Shown here in pieces: positions 35,935-47,940 of a stretch of DNA of 64,000 bases (within the stretch, counting starts at the first letter, position 1; each line of letters starts with the position of its first letter). The DNA comes from Cymodocea nodosa. Taxonomy: Eukaryota > Streptophyta > Magnoliopsida > Alismatales > Cymodoceaceae. Made by a program: the position numbers and the translations under genes. The notes below the pieces were generated by a model. The model worked only from the letters and a program-made list of their open reading frames with translations, searched no databases and was not told the origin of the DNA. The stretch covers positions 16,760,001-16,824,000 of the forward strand of contig CM072343.1 of NCBI GenBank assembly GCA_036874045.1, given 5' to 3'.

Positions 35935-36421
35935 GGTAAGAGGTGCATTTACATCTACTATCAAGCACTCACTCTTGTAAGAACTCTGGAGTTAACTGTG
36001 TTTGAGTGAGAGTAGAACTAAGATAGGTGATCACCTGAGAAGTTCTCGTGCAATGCCTATGGACAATAGTGTTGACTTTAATTAAGCGTTAGCAATTTGT
36101 AGGTATATGCACCACTTACCCAACTCATGTGCAAACATTCTAGATCTTGCTTTAGTCAGTAATCTTAATCGAATTAGTGGATGTGGCCACTTAGGGTACC
36201 CCTAACTAGTTGAAAATCTCTACGGGACAAAGTGCACGATATGTGAAGAAATCTACCATGTTGAGGCCTAGTAAGACCTCCTACAAGCTTTCGTCTTCTT
36301 AGATACTCTTGGTGTATATCAGACTATTTGAGTGTCTATCGAAACTCACATGTTATCACCTCCATAGATACTCTTGGTGTTCATCAAGCTATTTAAATGT
36401 CTAAGGATTAAAAAAAAAAAA
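35935..36421 (+). mobile_element. 5S rRNA-headed SINE-like retroposon
   Basis: 487 bp with a 5S-like head (35941-36059), an unrelated body, and a 13-A tail (36409-36421), flanked by an exact 11-bp direct repeat. A poly(A) tail plus variable-length duplication is the mark of LINE-driven retroposition. The body ends in two direct copies of a TAGATACTCTTGGTGT segment (about 36300 and 36366, 66 bp apart). Most plant SINEs have tRNA-derived heads; a 5S head is the SINE3 arrangement known mainly from animals. The alternative is a single retroposed chimeric transcript. Confidence 0.7.
35941..36059 (+). pseudogene. degenerate 5S rRNA sequence
   Basis: 119 bp, the length of plant 5S rRNA. Aligned blocks in order: AGGTGCATTTA at the start, AAGCACT, AGAACTC-G-AGTTAA, GAGTGAGAGTAG-ACTA, GATAGGTGAT-ACCTGAGAAG and CTCGTG near the end. 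The internal control region is recognisable: the box A position reads AGTTAACTGTGTTTGAGT and the box C position GTGATCACCTGAGAAGTTC. Many substitutions make a functional ribosomal RNA unlikely, but the promoter blocks may have allowed pol III transcription of the retroposon. Confidence 0.75.
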
Positions 36422-36439
36422 CCCTTAAGATGAAGAAAA

Positions 36440-39400
36440 TAAAGAGAAAGAAAATGGTACAATTTTTTTTTTACTATCTTTGGTATTTGTATCCTTAGAA
36501 ATTTCATATATGATGAAAATAGATCTCACCCCACCATTTGAAAATGACAAAAAATAATACTAACTTATAATATAATAAATATATAACAAATAATAAATAA
36601 TATATAATTATCAACATAGTTATAATAAATTAAAATATAGTAATTATAATTATAATAACAAATAATATATTATAGTTATAATAGATTAAAATAAATAATA
36701 ACATTAACGTAAGATCAATGAAGCATGATTATAATATAAATAAATAATAAAGTATTATAATTATAATAAATTAAAATAAAAATAATGTTAAAAATTTATA
36801 CTAGATTATAATATGCTAAAGTATAAAAATATTAATATTACAAGAATAAATAATATGTTAACATATTCAACCCAACTTAATAATAATTAATGTTAATTTC
36901 AACACAACTTAACTATATTAAATAATACATTAACATATTCTAGCACAATATAAATAATATTTTAAATAAATAATATTGAGTGAGAATATTTACTTGAAGA
37001 TCTTATAAATGAATTAGTTGAAATAAATGTTAGTAATTTTTATGAAGCTCCTACTATTATTGAAAAAAAGGAATATATTATACTAGTAAAATGAGTGTTA
37101 AATAAAGAAAGAAAGTAGTTGACGAAATGCATGCATAAATTATATTCTTTATCCAACAAAGAAATAATATGTAACATGTAATATAACATTTTCATGTAGT
37201 TTGTTACTTATTTTTGAAAAAATTTGGATTGTAATGAACAATGTTATTTATGTTAATTACAAGCTTGTTATTTCACATATTATGTCTGTATTTAATCTAA
37301 TTTCATTGTATACTATAATATTTAAAATATTACTTTTCAAATATAATAATTTTTCTAATTTATTATTTAATTTTTAAAAAATTATTAACTTTTTAATTTA
37401 TTATCATTTCTTATAACTACACAAATATTGTATTTCTTGATTTTTTGTCATTTTTTCTAGTATACAAAGGACACTACATTTTCTATCATATTTTATCATC
37501 TCCTACTATCTTCATTTTTATTATTTTTTCCATTTTATACCATTTCATTTCCTAACGAAAAAAGTGTGCAAATAGAAACTAAGGTTTTGCATTAGATAAC
37601 TTGATCTTGGCTTTACATGTTAGTATGAAGCTGGGCTCCACAAAAATTGCCAATTTAGGTCTCCCACATGGGTAGCCCCAAGTGTTGGAGCTACTTTTGG
37701 CAATGTAGTACTAATCAACTATTAGAGTTGTAAAATTATCTTAATAAATAATATATAATTATCAACATAATTATAATAAATTAAAATATAGTAATTATAA
37801 TTATAATAACAAATAATGTATTATAGTTATAATAGATTAAAATAAATAATAACATTAACCTAATATCAATAAAGTATGATCATAACAATAAATAAATAAC
37901 AATGTATTATAATTATAATAGATTAAAATAAAAAATAATGTTGAAAAGAGTATTACAATACGTTAAAGTACAATAACATTAACAATACAAGAATAAATAA
38001 TATGTTAAAATATTTAGTTCAACTTGATAATAATGAACATTAATTTCAATATAACATAAATAATTCCAACACAACTTAATAACATTGAACAATACGTTAA
38101 CATATTCTAATACAATAGAAATATTATGTTAAATAAATAACATTGAATGAAAATATTTACATAAATATTTTATAAATAAATTAGTTGAAATAAATGCTAA
38201 TAATACTTATGAAGCTCCTATTATTAAAAAAAAGGAACACATTATACTAGTAAAATGCGTATTGAACAAAGAAAAAAAGCTATTGATGAAATGCATGAAT
38301 AAATTATTCTCTTTATGACAAAGAAATAATATGTAGCATATAATATAATATAATATTTTCATGTAGTATGTTATTTATTTTAAAAAAATTTTGGATTATA
38401 GTGAACAATATTGTTTATGTTAATTACAAACATATTATTTTACATGTTATGTCTATATTTAATGAAATTTTGATGTATACTATAATACTTAAAATATTAA
38501 TTTCCAAATATAATAATTTTTTCTAATTTATTTTCTTAATTTATTATTTAATTTTTAAAAAATTATTAACTTTTTAGTTTTATATCATTTCTTGTAACTA
38601 TGTAAGTACCTTATTTCTTGATTTTCTATCATTTTTTTAGTACATAAACAACACTATATTTTTTGTCATATTTTATCATATCTTACTATTTTCATTTTCT
38701 ATTATTTTTACTATTTCTTACCATTTCATTTCCAATGAAAAATGTGTGTAAATAGAAACTAAGGTTTTACATTAGATAACTTGATTTTGACTTTACATGT
38801 TAGTGTGAAGATGGGCTATACAAAAATTGATATCTTAAGATTCCTACATGGGTAGCCCCTTGGGGGTAATTTTGGCAATGTAGTACCAATCAACTATTAG
38901 AGTTGTAAAATTATCTTAATAAATAATATATAAGTATCAATATAATTATAATAAATTAAAATATAGTAATTATAATTATAATAACAAATAATGTATTATA
39001 GTTATAATAGATTAAAATAAATAATAACATTATTGTAATATCAATGAAGTATAATTATAATAATAAATAAATAATAACATATTATAGTTGTAATAGATTA
39101 AAATAAAAAATAATGTTGAAAACTCATATTAGATTATTCTAAATTATAATATGTTAAATAATATGCTAAGATATTCCAACACAACATAAATAATATGTAA
39201 AATAAATAACATTGAACAAGAATATTTACTTGAAAATCTTATAGATAAATTAGTTCAAATAAATGTTGATAATCTCATTATTGAAAGAAAAGGAATATAT
39301 TATACTAGTAAAATGAGTGTTGTATAAAAAAAGAAAGTTGTCTACAAAATGGATGAATTAATTATATTCTCTTTATCAATATGTAGCTTATAATATAACA

Positions 39401-39884
39401 TTTTCATGTAGTATGTTATCTATGTTTGAAAAAATTTAGATTGTAATGAACAATGTTTTTTATGTTAATTACAAGCATGTTATTTCACATGTTATGTTTG
39501 TATTTAATGAAATTTTAATGTATACTATAATATTTAAAATATTATTTTTAAATATAATAATTTTTTTCAATTTATTTTCTTAATTTATTATTTAATTGTA
39601 AATAAATGATTAACTTTTTAATTTCCTACAATTTCTTATAATTGCACAAATACCTTATTTCTTGATTTTCTATGATTTTCACTGATACACAAATAACACT
39701 ACATTTTTTAACATATTCTATCATGTTCTACGATCTTCATTTTCTATTATTTTCACCATTTAATTGTTGTTTCAGTTTCAAACATAAAATGTGTACAAAT
39801 AGAGTTTAAGGTTTTACATTTAACAACCTGATCTTGGCTTTACATGTTGGTGTGAAGTTGGGATCCAAAAAAGTTACCAACTTA
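36440..39884. repeat. tandem array of AT-rich X repeat units
   Basis: Three large units. The marker TTGGCAATGTAGTA falls at 37697, 38872 and (after removing the Harbinger element) at a position equal to 39922, giving periods of about 1175 and 1050 bp. Each unit has an extremely AT-rich core followed by a less AT-rich boundary block with GGCTTTACATGTTAGTGTGAAG, CACATGGGTAGCCCC and TAGAGTTGTAAAATTA. The last unit is split by the PIF/Harbinger element at 39885 and continues at 49303. No coding. Confidence 0.85.
39882..39884. repeat. Harbinger target duplication, left
   Basis: TTA, matched at 49303-49305. TTA/TAA is the standard PIF/Harbinger target. Confidence 0.8.
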
Positions 39885-40450
39885 GACTGTGTTTGGTAGC
39901 ACTAATTTCAGCTCTTAAGGAGTTGGAGGTGCTTAACTTTGGAAGACATGTTGGCTCCAACTCCAACTCTTGAGGAGTTTTCAATAGTCGTTTGGTTGGG
40001 ACTACTAATGCCACAGCTCTTATTTTTATTTTTTTTTAACTAATGTTATATCTTTTGATGATTATATCCTTGCTATTTGTACTTAAATAAATATGATGTA
40101 TCAAAACATCAAAATATTGTGTAAATAACATTTTTGAGGTAGCCCAGCCCAACCCGAAATTTGACTTTGGTCTAAAGTGTCAATTGGGCTGGGCCATTAT
40201 GGGCTAGCCTCGTTCGACCCAATTTTTTAATACATAGTGATCATTATTTATAAGATTATGGTAATGTAGCACATAATAAGATTAAGGTTTCAATATGTAA
40301 GTTTATTAAATCTACGAAACATACTAATAAAAATTCATAATTTATTATATAAACATTTAATCAATAATACATTATTTATTTATAATACGTTAACATTAAA
40401 TAAATAAATAATACAATATAATTATAAGTTGTATCAATATTAACAGTAAT

Positions 40451-41670
40451 TAATTAAAGTAACAGTCATGTAAGTTTGTTAATTAAAAAAATTAAAATGA
40501 TACTGCAAAGTTGTGGAAATTGAAAATTTTTATGAACTTGCTGTAACTATCTAATAATTGAGACTGTAAAATTTATAATCTGTAACTGCTTGAATGTTAT
40601 ATTTAGAATGCTATATATGATGCTATAGAATTTAATATTTATGTAAATCTAGATATAGTATCTTATGATTTTTCTGAATTTCATGAGTTTAAAATGAAAT
40701 CAGAATGCTTAATGAAAAATCAGTAAATTATCTAAAGTCCTAAAAGAGTTGAGATGTGAATTCTAGATTAAATGAAACACATATGATTAAAGATACATTT
40801 AATTTGACTGATTTAACTTGTAAAATGATTTATGTGTAGATCTTATTAAACTACATAAAAAGTATTAGCTTATTGTTATGAATTCATATTTTCAATAAAT
40901 GATAGAAACATGATTATATGAGATTGGTGTTTTACTTCATCTATATTAATGAAATACGTACATATACAGTATGTGATTAATGATTTGTTTTGTGTGTATT
41001 TTGATTGAAAAAAAAAAATAATTTTGAGAGTTTATTGACTTGTTTGATCACGAGCCTTTTGTACTTGAGCAGATAGGTATGTAAGGATTGTTGATCTGAA
41101 AAAAGACTCTTAAAATCTGGCAACCTAAGATCCTGATCAGATCTGGGATTGTTGACTGAAAGCTCATTACATGGGTACATTAGAAAGCTCATGTATGATT
41201 CAAACTTGTCAAATTAACTTTTAAAGTAAAAAAAAAAAAGAGAAGAAAAGAAAAAGAAAGAGAAAAAAACATATACTGTTCTTAAAAGATACAAGTGTTT
41301 TGTGAAATACAGATATCTTATGAATCAAGTATATTTTCTGTTATCTAGAATTATTGTAATATGAATCTAGAATGGACTTTTGAAGTTGTTTAATGGAGAT
41401 ACAATTCTTTATTATACTTGTCTTAATCATATTGAATTGGATTGTAGTTTGATTCGTATGTTGTTGAAAATTCAAGATGACAGATGATGAAAAGAAGAAC
41501 AAACGATAATATAATTAACACCTATGTGATGATGATATACTTTGTATGTAATTAACATATATTCTAATTATATTAGTAGGTTGATTACTGAAACAGACAG
41601 AATATATTTTTATAATGAACAAAAAAAAGAAAAGAAGAGGATAATTCCCTAGCAACGGTGTTATAAAACT
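40451..41670 (+). mobile_element. copia tail fragment leading into LTR-R
   Basis: About 40740-41330 matches the reverse complement of the Sirevirus-like copia tail (18431-18980). 41330-41618 is unassigned, then a purine-rich tract AAAAAAAAGAAAAGAAGAGG (about 41623-41641) and TTCCCTAGCAACGGTG lead into the LTR at 41671. A CCTGGCAACGG-type motif before an LTR starting TGTT is a pattern I recall from other plant retrotransposons. A possible 5-bp duplication GTAAT (40446-40450 and 43996-44000) brackets the whole insertion, but AT-rich 5-mers match easily by chance. Confidence 0.6.
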
Positions 41671-43995
41671 TGTTTGTGTTTTCCCAACACTACACTAGAA
41701 AAACTTGGATTTGTTATTTCTGTTTGTACTTAGTTAATTTATCTTTATGCCTATTCTTTTTCTTTCATAAGTAAACAAACAAACTTTAATACAATTTAGA
41801 TATTAATTCTAATTTGTACTTTAACTGCAAGTGCACAGTGTCTATTGTATCAGTGTGCAAGTACAGGTCGATCACATAGGGAATTGTTGAAGAATTTTAG
41901 AATTGTTCGTTTGTTAACAATCAAATTTATATATTCAATAAGCTCTCCGTTGAATTACAGTTAACTCAACGGATAAAGTTCGTTGAGTTATGGCTAACTC
42001 AACGGACTAACCTCGTGGACTTAAGTTAACTCCACGAGCCTGTCTTTTCTTTTTAATACTATTATTTACAGAGGAATTCGGCTAACCATTGGGCGGTTCC
42101 ATAGATTGTAAATAACATCAATTAAGCTATTTAATGTTAGTTAACATTGGATTTATCATTAAGCAATACTAACATTCAGATAATTCAAACAGTAACCATT
42201 AAAATCTTTAAGTCTTTTGAACGAACCAATTTCAGTAAACTGTAAAACTAAAACAACATAAAACAGTCACAACACTAACAAAGATAACATTAATCACGAT
42301 ACAACACAAACAATACAACACTCAAATACAACCTACAAACATAGATAAATTATTTTTGGTATTTTTGTTTTAATATGAATATGGAAATGAGCGAAATGTG
42401 AAATGTAAAGTAATCTCACTCGACATTAAATACTTCTGGCACTACTTGCAACGTGATTGCACCACTGAAAATTAAACCACTTACAATTCTGTCTCCTCTC
42501 CCTATAGAATCGTGAGTCCAAAATTGCAAGATAATCTTCTCTTCAGCATACAGGCATCAACCCAAAGCCAAGGCTAAAAGCTTTAAGATCTCCTGAAATA
42601 TGAGTTGGTGCTTGGTGAAAATGGCTTCCCTTCCCGCGACACGATCACTCATAGTAGTTGTCAAACACTGTGTTTTCTCAGAATCGACCCGACATCAAGA
42701 AAGTATTCTCACAGACCTCCAATGGTTGGTGATTATGATGGTGGTAACGTGATGGTAACGATGGTTGGTGTGATACTTCGGAGAATCACCGATACTGTCT
42801 GTAGAAAACTCGGTGCTCCTCTTTTATATACACTAGCCGTCCATCGATCACACACGCACACACCCCTTTCTTCTTTTTCTTCTTTTCTTTTATATTTCTT
42901 CAGTAGTAATTGCTTCTGCTTGTATGGTCGGTTGGATTTCCTTCATTCATATCAACGCCGATGATTTCTTCTCCCTACGCAATACATGCAATCGTGATTT
43001 TTCTTCCAACTGTACTATTTCTGCAACCGCTACAGTGGCATATTAGAAAATAAATAGTCTGTGGAGTTACAGATAACTCAACAGACTTTCTTCGTTGATT
43101 TAACTATAAAACACATGAAATAAATAAATAAGTCGCTAACATAACGCATTACCTTAGTGTGTATTCATGTAACTCAACGCGTACAGTTATGCTAACTTAA
43201 CGAGTTAAACATGTGCATCTCATGTGATATATTAAAGCATTTAAATTCAACACGTGTATAAATGTAACTATCCGATGCTTAGGTGCATTTCGAATACTTA
43301 CAAACTTAACTATCCGATGCTTAGATGCATTTTAGATAGTTTGAGATAACTCACTGATATATAACTTAAGTAAATCTACCAGATCTTGACACGTGTCAGC
43401 AGCAGTTTAATAATAAAATATACATTTCAGAGAGTTACAGGTCTAACTATCCGATGCTCAGATGCATTTCAGATAGTTACAGCTAACTCACTGAAAATCC
43501 ACTTAAGTCACTTTACCAGAACATAACACGTGTCCACAGTTATTTTATAAATAAAAAGAGATTTTAGAGGGTTACACATATAACTGTCTGATGCCTAGCT
43601 GCAATTTCGGATAGTTATAGATAACTCACCGAAAGTTCAATTAAGTTATGCATTATGGTTTCGACACGTATACTTCAGGAAATAATAAAATATTCTTTCA
43701 AAACATAACTATTCGGCAATTTAAACATAACTATCCGACATGTTCAGTCTATTAAACATAATTGTCTGAAATATCAGAAAATTCGGATACTTAAGAATTT
43801 CACAGCCTGCAACTTACCGATAGTTCAGAAATGTACTAAATTAACATTAATTCGCCAAAATTAAGCAGATTCTTCAATTAAAGTATATAATAGTGCAATT
43901 ATAACATAATGACTTAATTCTCATATGATAAGCTAAATATTATGTAATTAGCCATCATTTAACTGTTAATAATATGCACTTTTTCATTTTAAATA
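41671..43995 (+). repeat. LTR-R copy E, full length
   Basis: 2325 bp from TGTTTGTGTTTTCCCAACAC to ...CTTTTTCATTTTAAATA. It has the hairpin cluster at 41946-42038, the GTGCAAGTACAGGTCGATC core near 41853, a TATA-like TTTATATAC at 42824-42832 and four ACTATCCGATGC-type hairpin units (43267, 43309, 43445, 43582). The extra hairpin units account for most of its greater length relative to the copy at 20452. The reading frame 42605-42964 has a relative in that copy but no known domain and overlaps the promoter-like region. Confidence 0.85.
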
Positions 43996-44329
43996 GTAAT
44001 AAATGCGTTATAAGTTAATGTTATAATAACATAACAAATAATCATAATGTATAATAAATATAATTATTAATAAATATAAATATGTTAAAGTCTTCTAATT
44101 AATAATAACTTATTATATTCACAGAAGAACGAAAATAATTAATGTAATATAATGACAAGAATTAATAATCATAATGTTAAATAAATAATATTGAAATAAA
44201 GAATCTTAACGAGAATGACAACTGTATATGTGAAATTACATCAAATGTATTTAGATAAAACATATTTGAAGATTTGTGAGAGAGTTCAAAAGCTAAATTT
44301 TTAACTTTTTTTACTTTAATTTAAAATCA
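43996..44329. other. Harbinger interior, AT-rich, no gene seen
   Basis: AT-rich non-coding part of the Harbinger element between the LTR insertion and the palindrome satellite. Confidence 0.45.
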
Positions 44330-45340
44330 AAAAAATAAATATAAAAAATAATAAACTTCGGTTGGATCGAAGTTAAGATTCGGTCTAACCGAAGAAAAAA
44401 TAAAGAAAATAAAACACTTTGATTGGACCAAAGATTATCTTCGGTCAGACCGAAGAAAAATAATAATAAAATGTTTTAAAAAATCATCAACTTCGGTCCA
44501 ACCAAAGTTGAGCTTCAGTTAGACCGAGAAAGAAATAAATAAATTAAAATTTTGGTTGGACCGAAGTAAAGATATGGTCATACTGTTAAAAAAATAAAAA
44601 ACTAAAAACAATTTGATTAGAACGAAGCCCAACTTCGGTCCGATCGAAGTTTTTGATTTTTTTTAACATTTTATTTTATTTTTTCTTCAGTCTAACCCAA
44701 CTTCGGTTTGACCGAAGCCCAACTTTAGTTCGATCGAAGTTTTTGATTTTTTTAAACATTCTATTATTATTTTTCTTTGGTCTAACCTAGCTTTAGTTTG
44801 ACCGAAGTTGAGCTTCGGTCAGACCAAAGTTTTTGATTTTTTAAAACATTTTATTATTATTTTTCTTCGGTCTGATAGAAGATTTTGATTTTTTTAAACA
44901 TTTTATTATTATTTTTCTTTGATCTGACCTGACTTCGGTCTCATCGAAGTTTATTATTTTTTTATTTTATTTGTCTGTCTAATCGTATCTCAACTTCGAT
45001 TAGACTGAAGTTTTTTTTATTTTTTATTTTTATTGGTCTAACCAAATCTCACCTTTGGTTTGACAAATATTTTTTATTTTTGGTATTTTTTCCTTCAGTT
45101 TGACCAAAGCTTAAATTCGGTTGGATCGATGTTTTTTATTTTTTACATTTTTTATTTATTCATTGGTCTAACCATATCTAAACTCTAGTTAGACCTGATC
45201 GAAGTTTTTTATTTATTTATTGTGTCATTAGTCTGATCGAAAATATTGGCTTCAGTCATAGCGATGTTTTTTATCTTTGGTATTTTTTCCTTTGGTTTGA
45301 TCGAAGTTCAAATTCAGTTGGACTAACATTTTTTATTTTT
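44330..45340. repeat. satellite of CTTCGGT-N3-ACCGAAG palindromes
   Basis: About 20 imperfect copies of a 17-bp self-complementary word related to CTTCGGTTGGACCGAAG, usually in pairs separated by ~20 bp and spaced by T-rich or A-rich linkers (TTTTTGATTTTTTTAAACAT), giving a compound period near 75-90 bp. It sits inside the Harbinger element, upstream of ORF1 on the far side of its stop codon. Related words recur near 6840-7260, 61990-62100 and 63525-63740. Confidence 0.85.
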
Positions 45341-45691
45341 TACATTTTCTATTTTAAATTAAAATAAAAAAATTACAACGTTATTCAATAATTAATTCAT
45401 CATTCAAACACATTAATAAATTTATAAATATATGAACATCAAACATAAGTCTTCATACATGAATCATTTAAATACAAGTAATAAAGTTGAAATAATTAAA
45501 GTTAAAACATTAAAGTCTTCTAATAGTATAAATGTCTTGAAAATATTAAAGTCTTTTAGTTTTTAGATGTTCATGTATGTAACTAAAAGTCTTCATATCG
45601 TCCCCATTCTCTTCCAATTCATGAAGGCTATTTCTAGTCATTGGACCTTCATTGAATCTAGTTCTACCTTTAGAAAGCTTTCTCAAGTGAT

Positions 45692-46647
45692 TTATTTCAC
45701 AAACTTCAACATGGTATACATCCATATTTCTGTGTCTTTCATAAATCTAATCTCTTTAAGCTTCTTGATGCATCGAGGATAATCATACATTTGTTTACGT
45801 TCTTCAAATTTCAAAATGATTGACTCTAATGAATCAATTTGATCATTTAGGTTTGCAACATGTTGACGTCTTCTATCTGTAGAAGATGTAGTGGATGTTG
45901 ACGTTGGTGTACTTCCAACAATGGGTGTGTTGATGTCCGCTTCCACATTCAAATCCTCTACAGATATCTGCTCACTACTTTGAGATGGATTTACTTCAGA
46001 GCTTGGGATATAAATAGACTCACCTACTACAATAGTGCTATCAAAAAGTCTCTCTAACTTGTCAACAAATTTTATGTCTCGATAGCGAAATTTCTCACAA
46101 TTTGGTTCAACCTACATGTATCAAACAAAATTATCAAATAAGTTGGTGAATAATGAAATAAAATAAAATTATCAAACAAAATTATTACAGAACAATTACA
46201 TACCTTTTGAAAATTTTCCCACCATATGTCATCTGTACCTTCCCAAGTCTTGGTTGTAGGATTCCATCCGATACTTGTTTGAGAGCCAATTGTTTTCCAC
46301 AATTGCCAATCTTTCCTCAATTTTTCCAATTTATTCTTTAAGTGTGATCTTGTTCGCCTCATTCCTGTCCTCTCCAATAATTTTTGTTCGCATAAGTCAT
46401 ATCCTTTTGTATCTAAGTGTGTGTCAGGTTTGTGTCCCAAGTTAGTAAGTTCTATGCAAATATCTAACAATGTAGAAACTAGATCATCTTCCCATGCTAT
46501 TCTAGGAGCACTTGTCTTTGAGACACATTTTGATGCTTGCTCTTCCCTTAAGAGATTCACGTACATTCTGTTAGCAAACATTAGAGAAGTCCAACAATAA
46601 CAAATATCATTCAAACACTGAAAATATTTAAGCAATAGAAATGACAT
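45692..46647 (-). CDS. Harbinger ORF1, Myb/SANT-like protein
   Basis: Two exons, 46647-46204 and 46111-45692, joined by a GT...AG intron (GGTATGTAA / CATGTAG) that keeps the frame, for 287 residues. Residues about 40-150 show the Myb/SANT-like fold of plant PIF/Harbinger ORF1 proteins: APRIAWEDDLVSTLLDICIE, LERTGMRRTRSHLKNKLEKL, RKDWQLWKTI, GWNPTTKTWEGTDDIWWENF, then the EPNCEKFRYRDIKFVDKLER block. In this superfamily ORF1 binds DNA and is needed with the transposase for transposition. The C terminus is Ser/Thr-rich followed by a short helical segment. The exact first Met is uncertain; an upstream splice acceptor near 46570 may provide a different N terminus. The frame looks undamaged, unlike the transposase. 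Confidence 0.72.
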
Positions 46648-46797
46648 TCAATAATGGAATAATAACAATACAGACCAATTTATACTACAAATCATATTTG
46701 AACAATAAAGATAACATTTAAATAATAGAAATAACAAAACAATGAAATAAAATGTTTGAAATTTGAGTTATCAAATAAATCATTCATTTTGCATTAT

Positions 46798-47940
46798 TAG
46801 ATCCCTAATGTTGTCAGGCATAGTACTCATGTCCAACTCGTCTAACATAATAGGAACTTCATAGTTGGTACTTGTTAACATTTCTTAATCATGAACTTCA
46901 ACATGTTCTTCATCTTGATTGATCGATAATGCTTCTTGATCCATTATAGACTTCTAATCAATTATGAAGTTGTGTAAGACCATGTAAGCGACCACTAACT
47001 TTACTTGAGTAGTGTATGGAAATGGCAGCATATGATTCAAAATGTGCCACCTCCTCTTCAATACACCAAATGCACGCTCAACAATATTCTTCAAAGAAGA
47101 ATGTAAATAATTGAAATGCTCCTCTACATCATATGGTTGTGAGGATTGGAATTCTGGTAAGTGATATCTAGTGGTCCTGTATGATGCAAGAAAACCAACT
47201 ACATTTGGATACCTAGAGTCAACCAAGTAGTACTTACCTATAAATTTGACAACAATATTAGTTCAAAAATATGTTCAAGGTAGACTTACAATGTTCTTAA
47301 TAAATTGAAAATATAGTAACTGCAGGTGGATTAGGAAATTTGTGACGTGGATTAGACATTGCATGCTTAAGTACTCGACAATCATGTGCAATGCCCTCCC
47401 ACCCGGCTAATGCAAAAATGAATCGCATGTTGAAGTCACATATGCCTAATACATTTTGAGTTGTCTGCTTGCCATGTCTACCACATCTAAATGAGATTTG
47501 TTTATTTTTCCTAACAACACAATGAACATGTGTACCATCAAGCGCTCCTATTGCATCTTCGAAATATGGCATAAATCTAGGGTTGTCCTTAAGAAATTGT
47601 GGTGTTTCATTAAAAGATTCCTTGGGCTAAATAACCTCAAGTACCTATAATAGTAACGCATCTAAAATTTTATGAACATATTTACTAATTGTTTCCCTAG
47701 AATGTTGTTGGTAGTTTTGTAGTACTCTATTTTTATGTCCATGTCCAACTGTTTGTAAAAAAATCTTCACTTGCTCCTCAATTGTAACTCACCTCCTATT
47801 CTCCAAAAGATTTTTCCCCCTCAATATTTGACACAAAGTGATAAAAGTAGATGAGATCATACAACACATGTCAAGACAAACCCTCCAATGTCCTCCTAAC
47901 ATGTTTTAAATAACATCTTTTCTAGAATAAGGCATGCTAT
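46798..47940 (-). pseudogene. PIF/Harbinger DDE transposase remnant
   Basis: DDE_Tnp_4/HARBI1-type transposase read on the minus strand. The N-terminal helical region is at about 47940-47650 (TIEEQVKIFLQTVGHGHKNR, SRETISKYVHKILDALL). Then comes the core: AIGALDGTHVH (first Asp), ALAGWEGIAHDCRVL (second Asp) near 47390, YYLVDSRYPNVVGFL near 47230, and VERAFGVLKRRWHIL (Glu) near 47060. The catalytic D-D-E is intact. Stops occur near 47790, 47655, 47625 and 46951. The gap at 47226-47330 is intron-like, but the visible splice sites do not restore the frame. Hence a dead copy, though only lightly damaged. Confidence 0.9.

Noticed and set aside
42605..42964. A conserved protein in LTR-R (119 codons, with a relative at 21096-21329)
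   Set aside because: The frame overlaps the TATA-like region, contains simple-sequence-encoded Ser/Phe runs and is broken in other copies; sequence similarity of the LTRs themselves explains the match.
40446..44000. GTAAT as proven target duplication of the copia-tail/LTR-R insertion
   Set aside because: The left end has no LTR or TG start, and a 5-bp AT-rich match near an unfixed boundary is weak evidence; kept only as a possibility.
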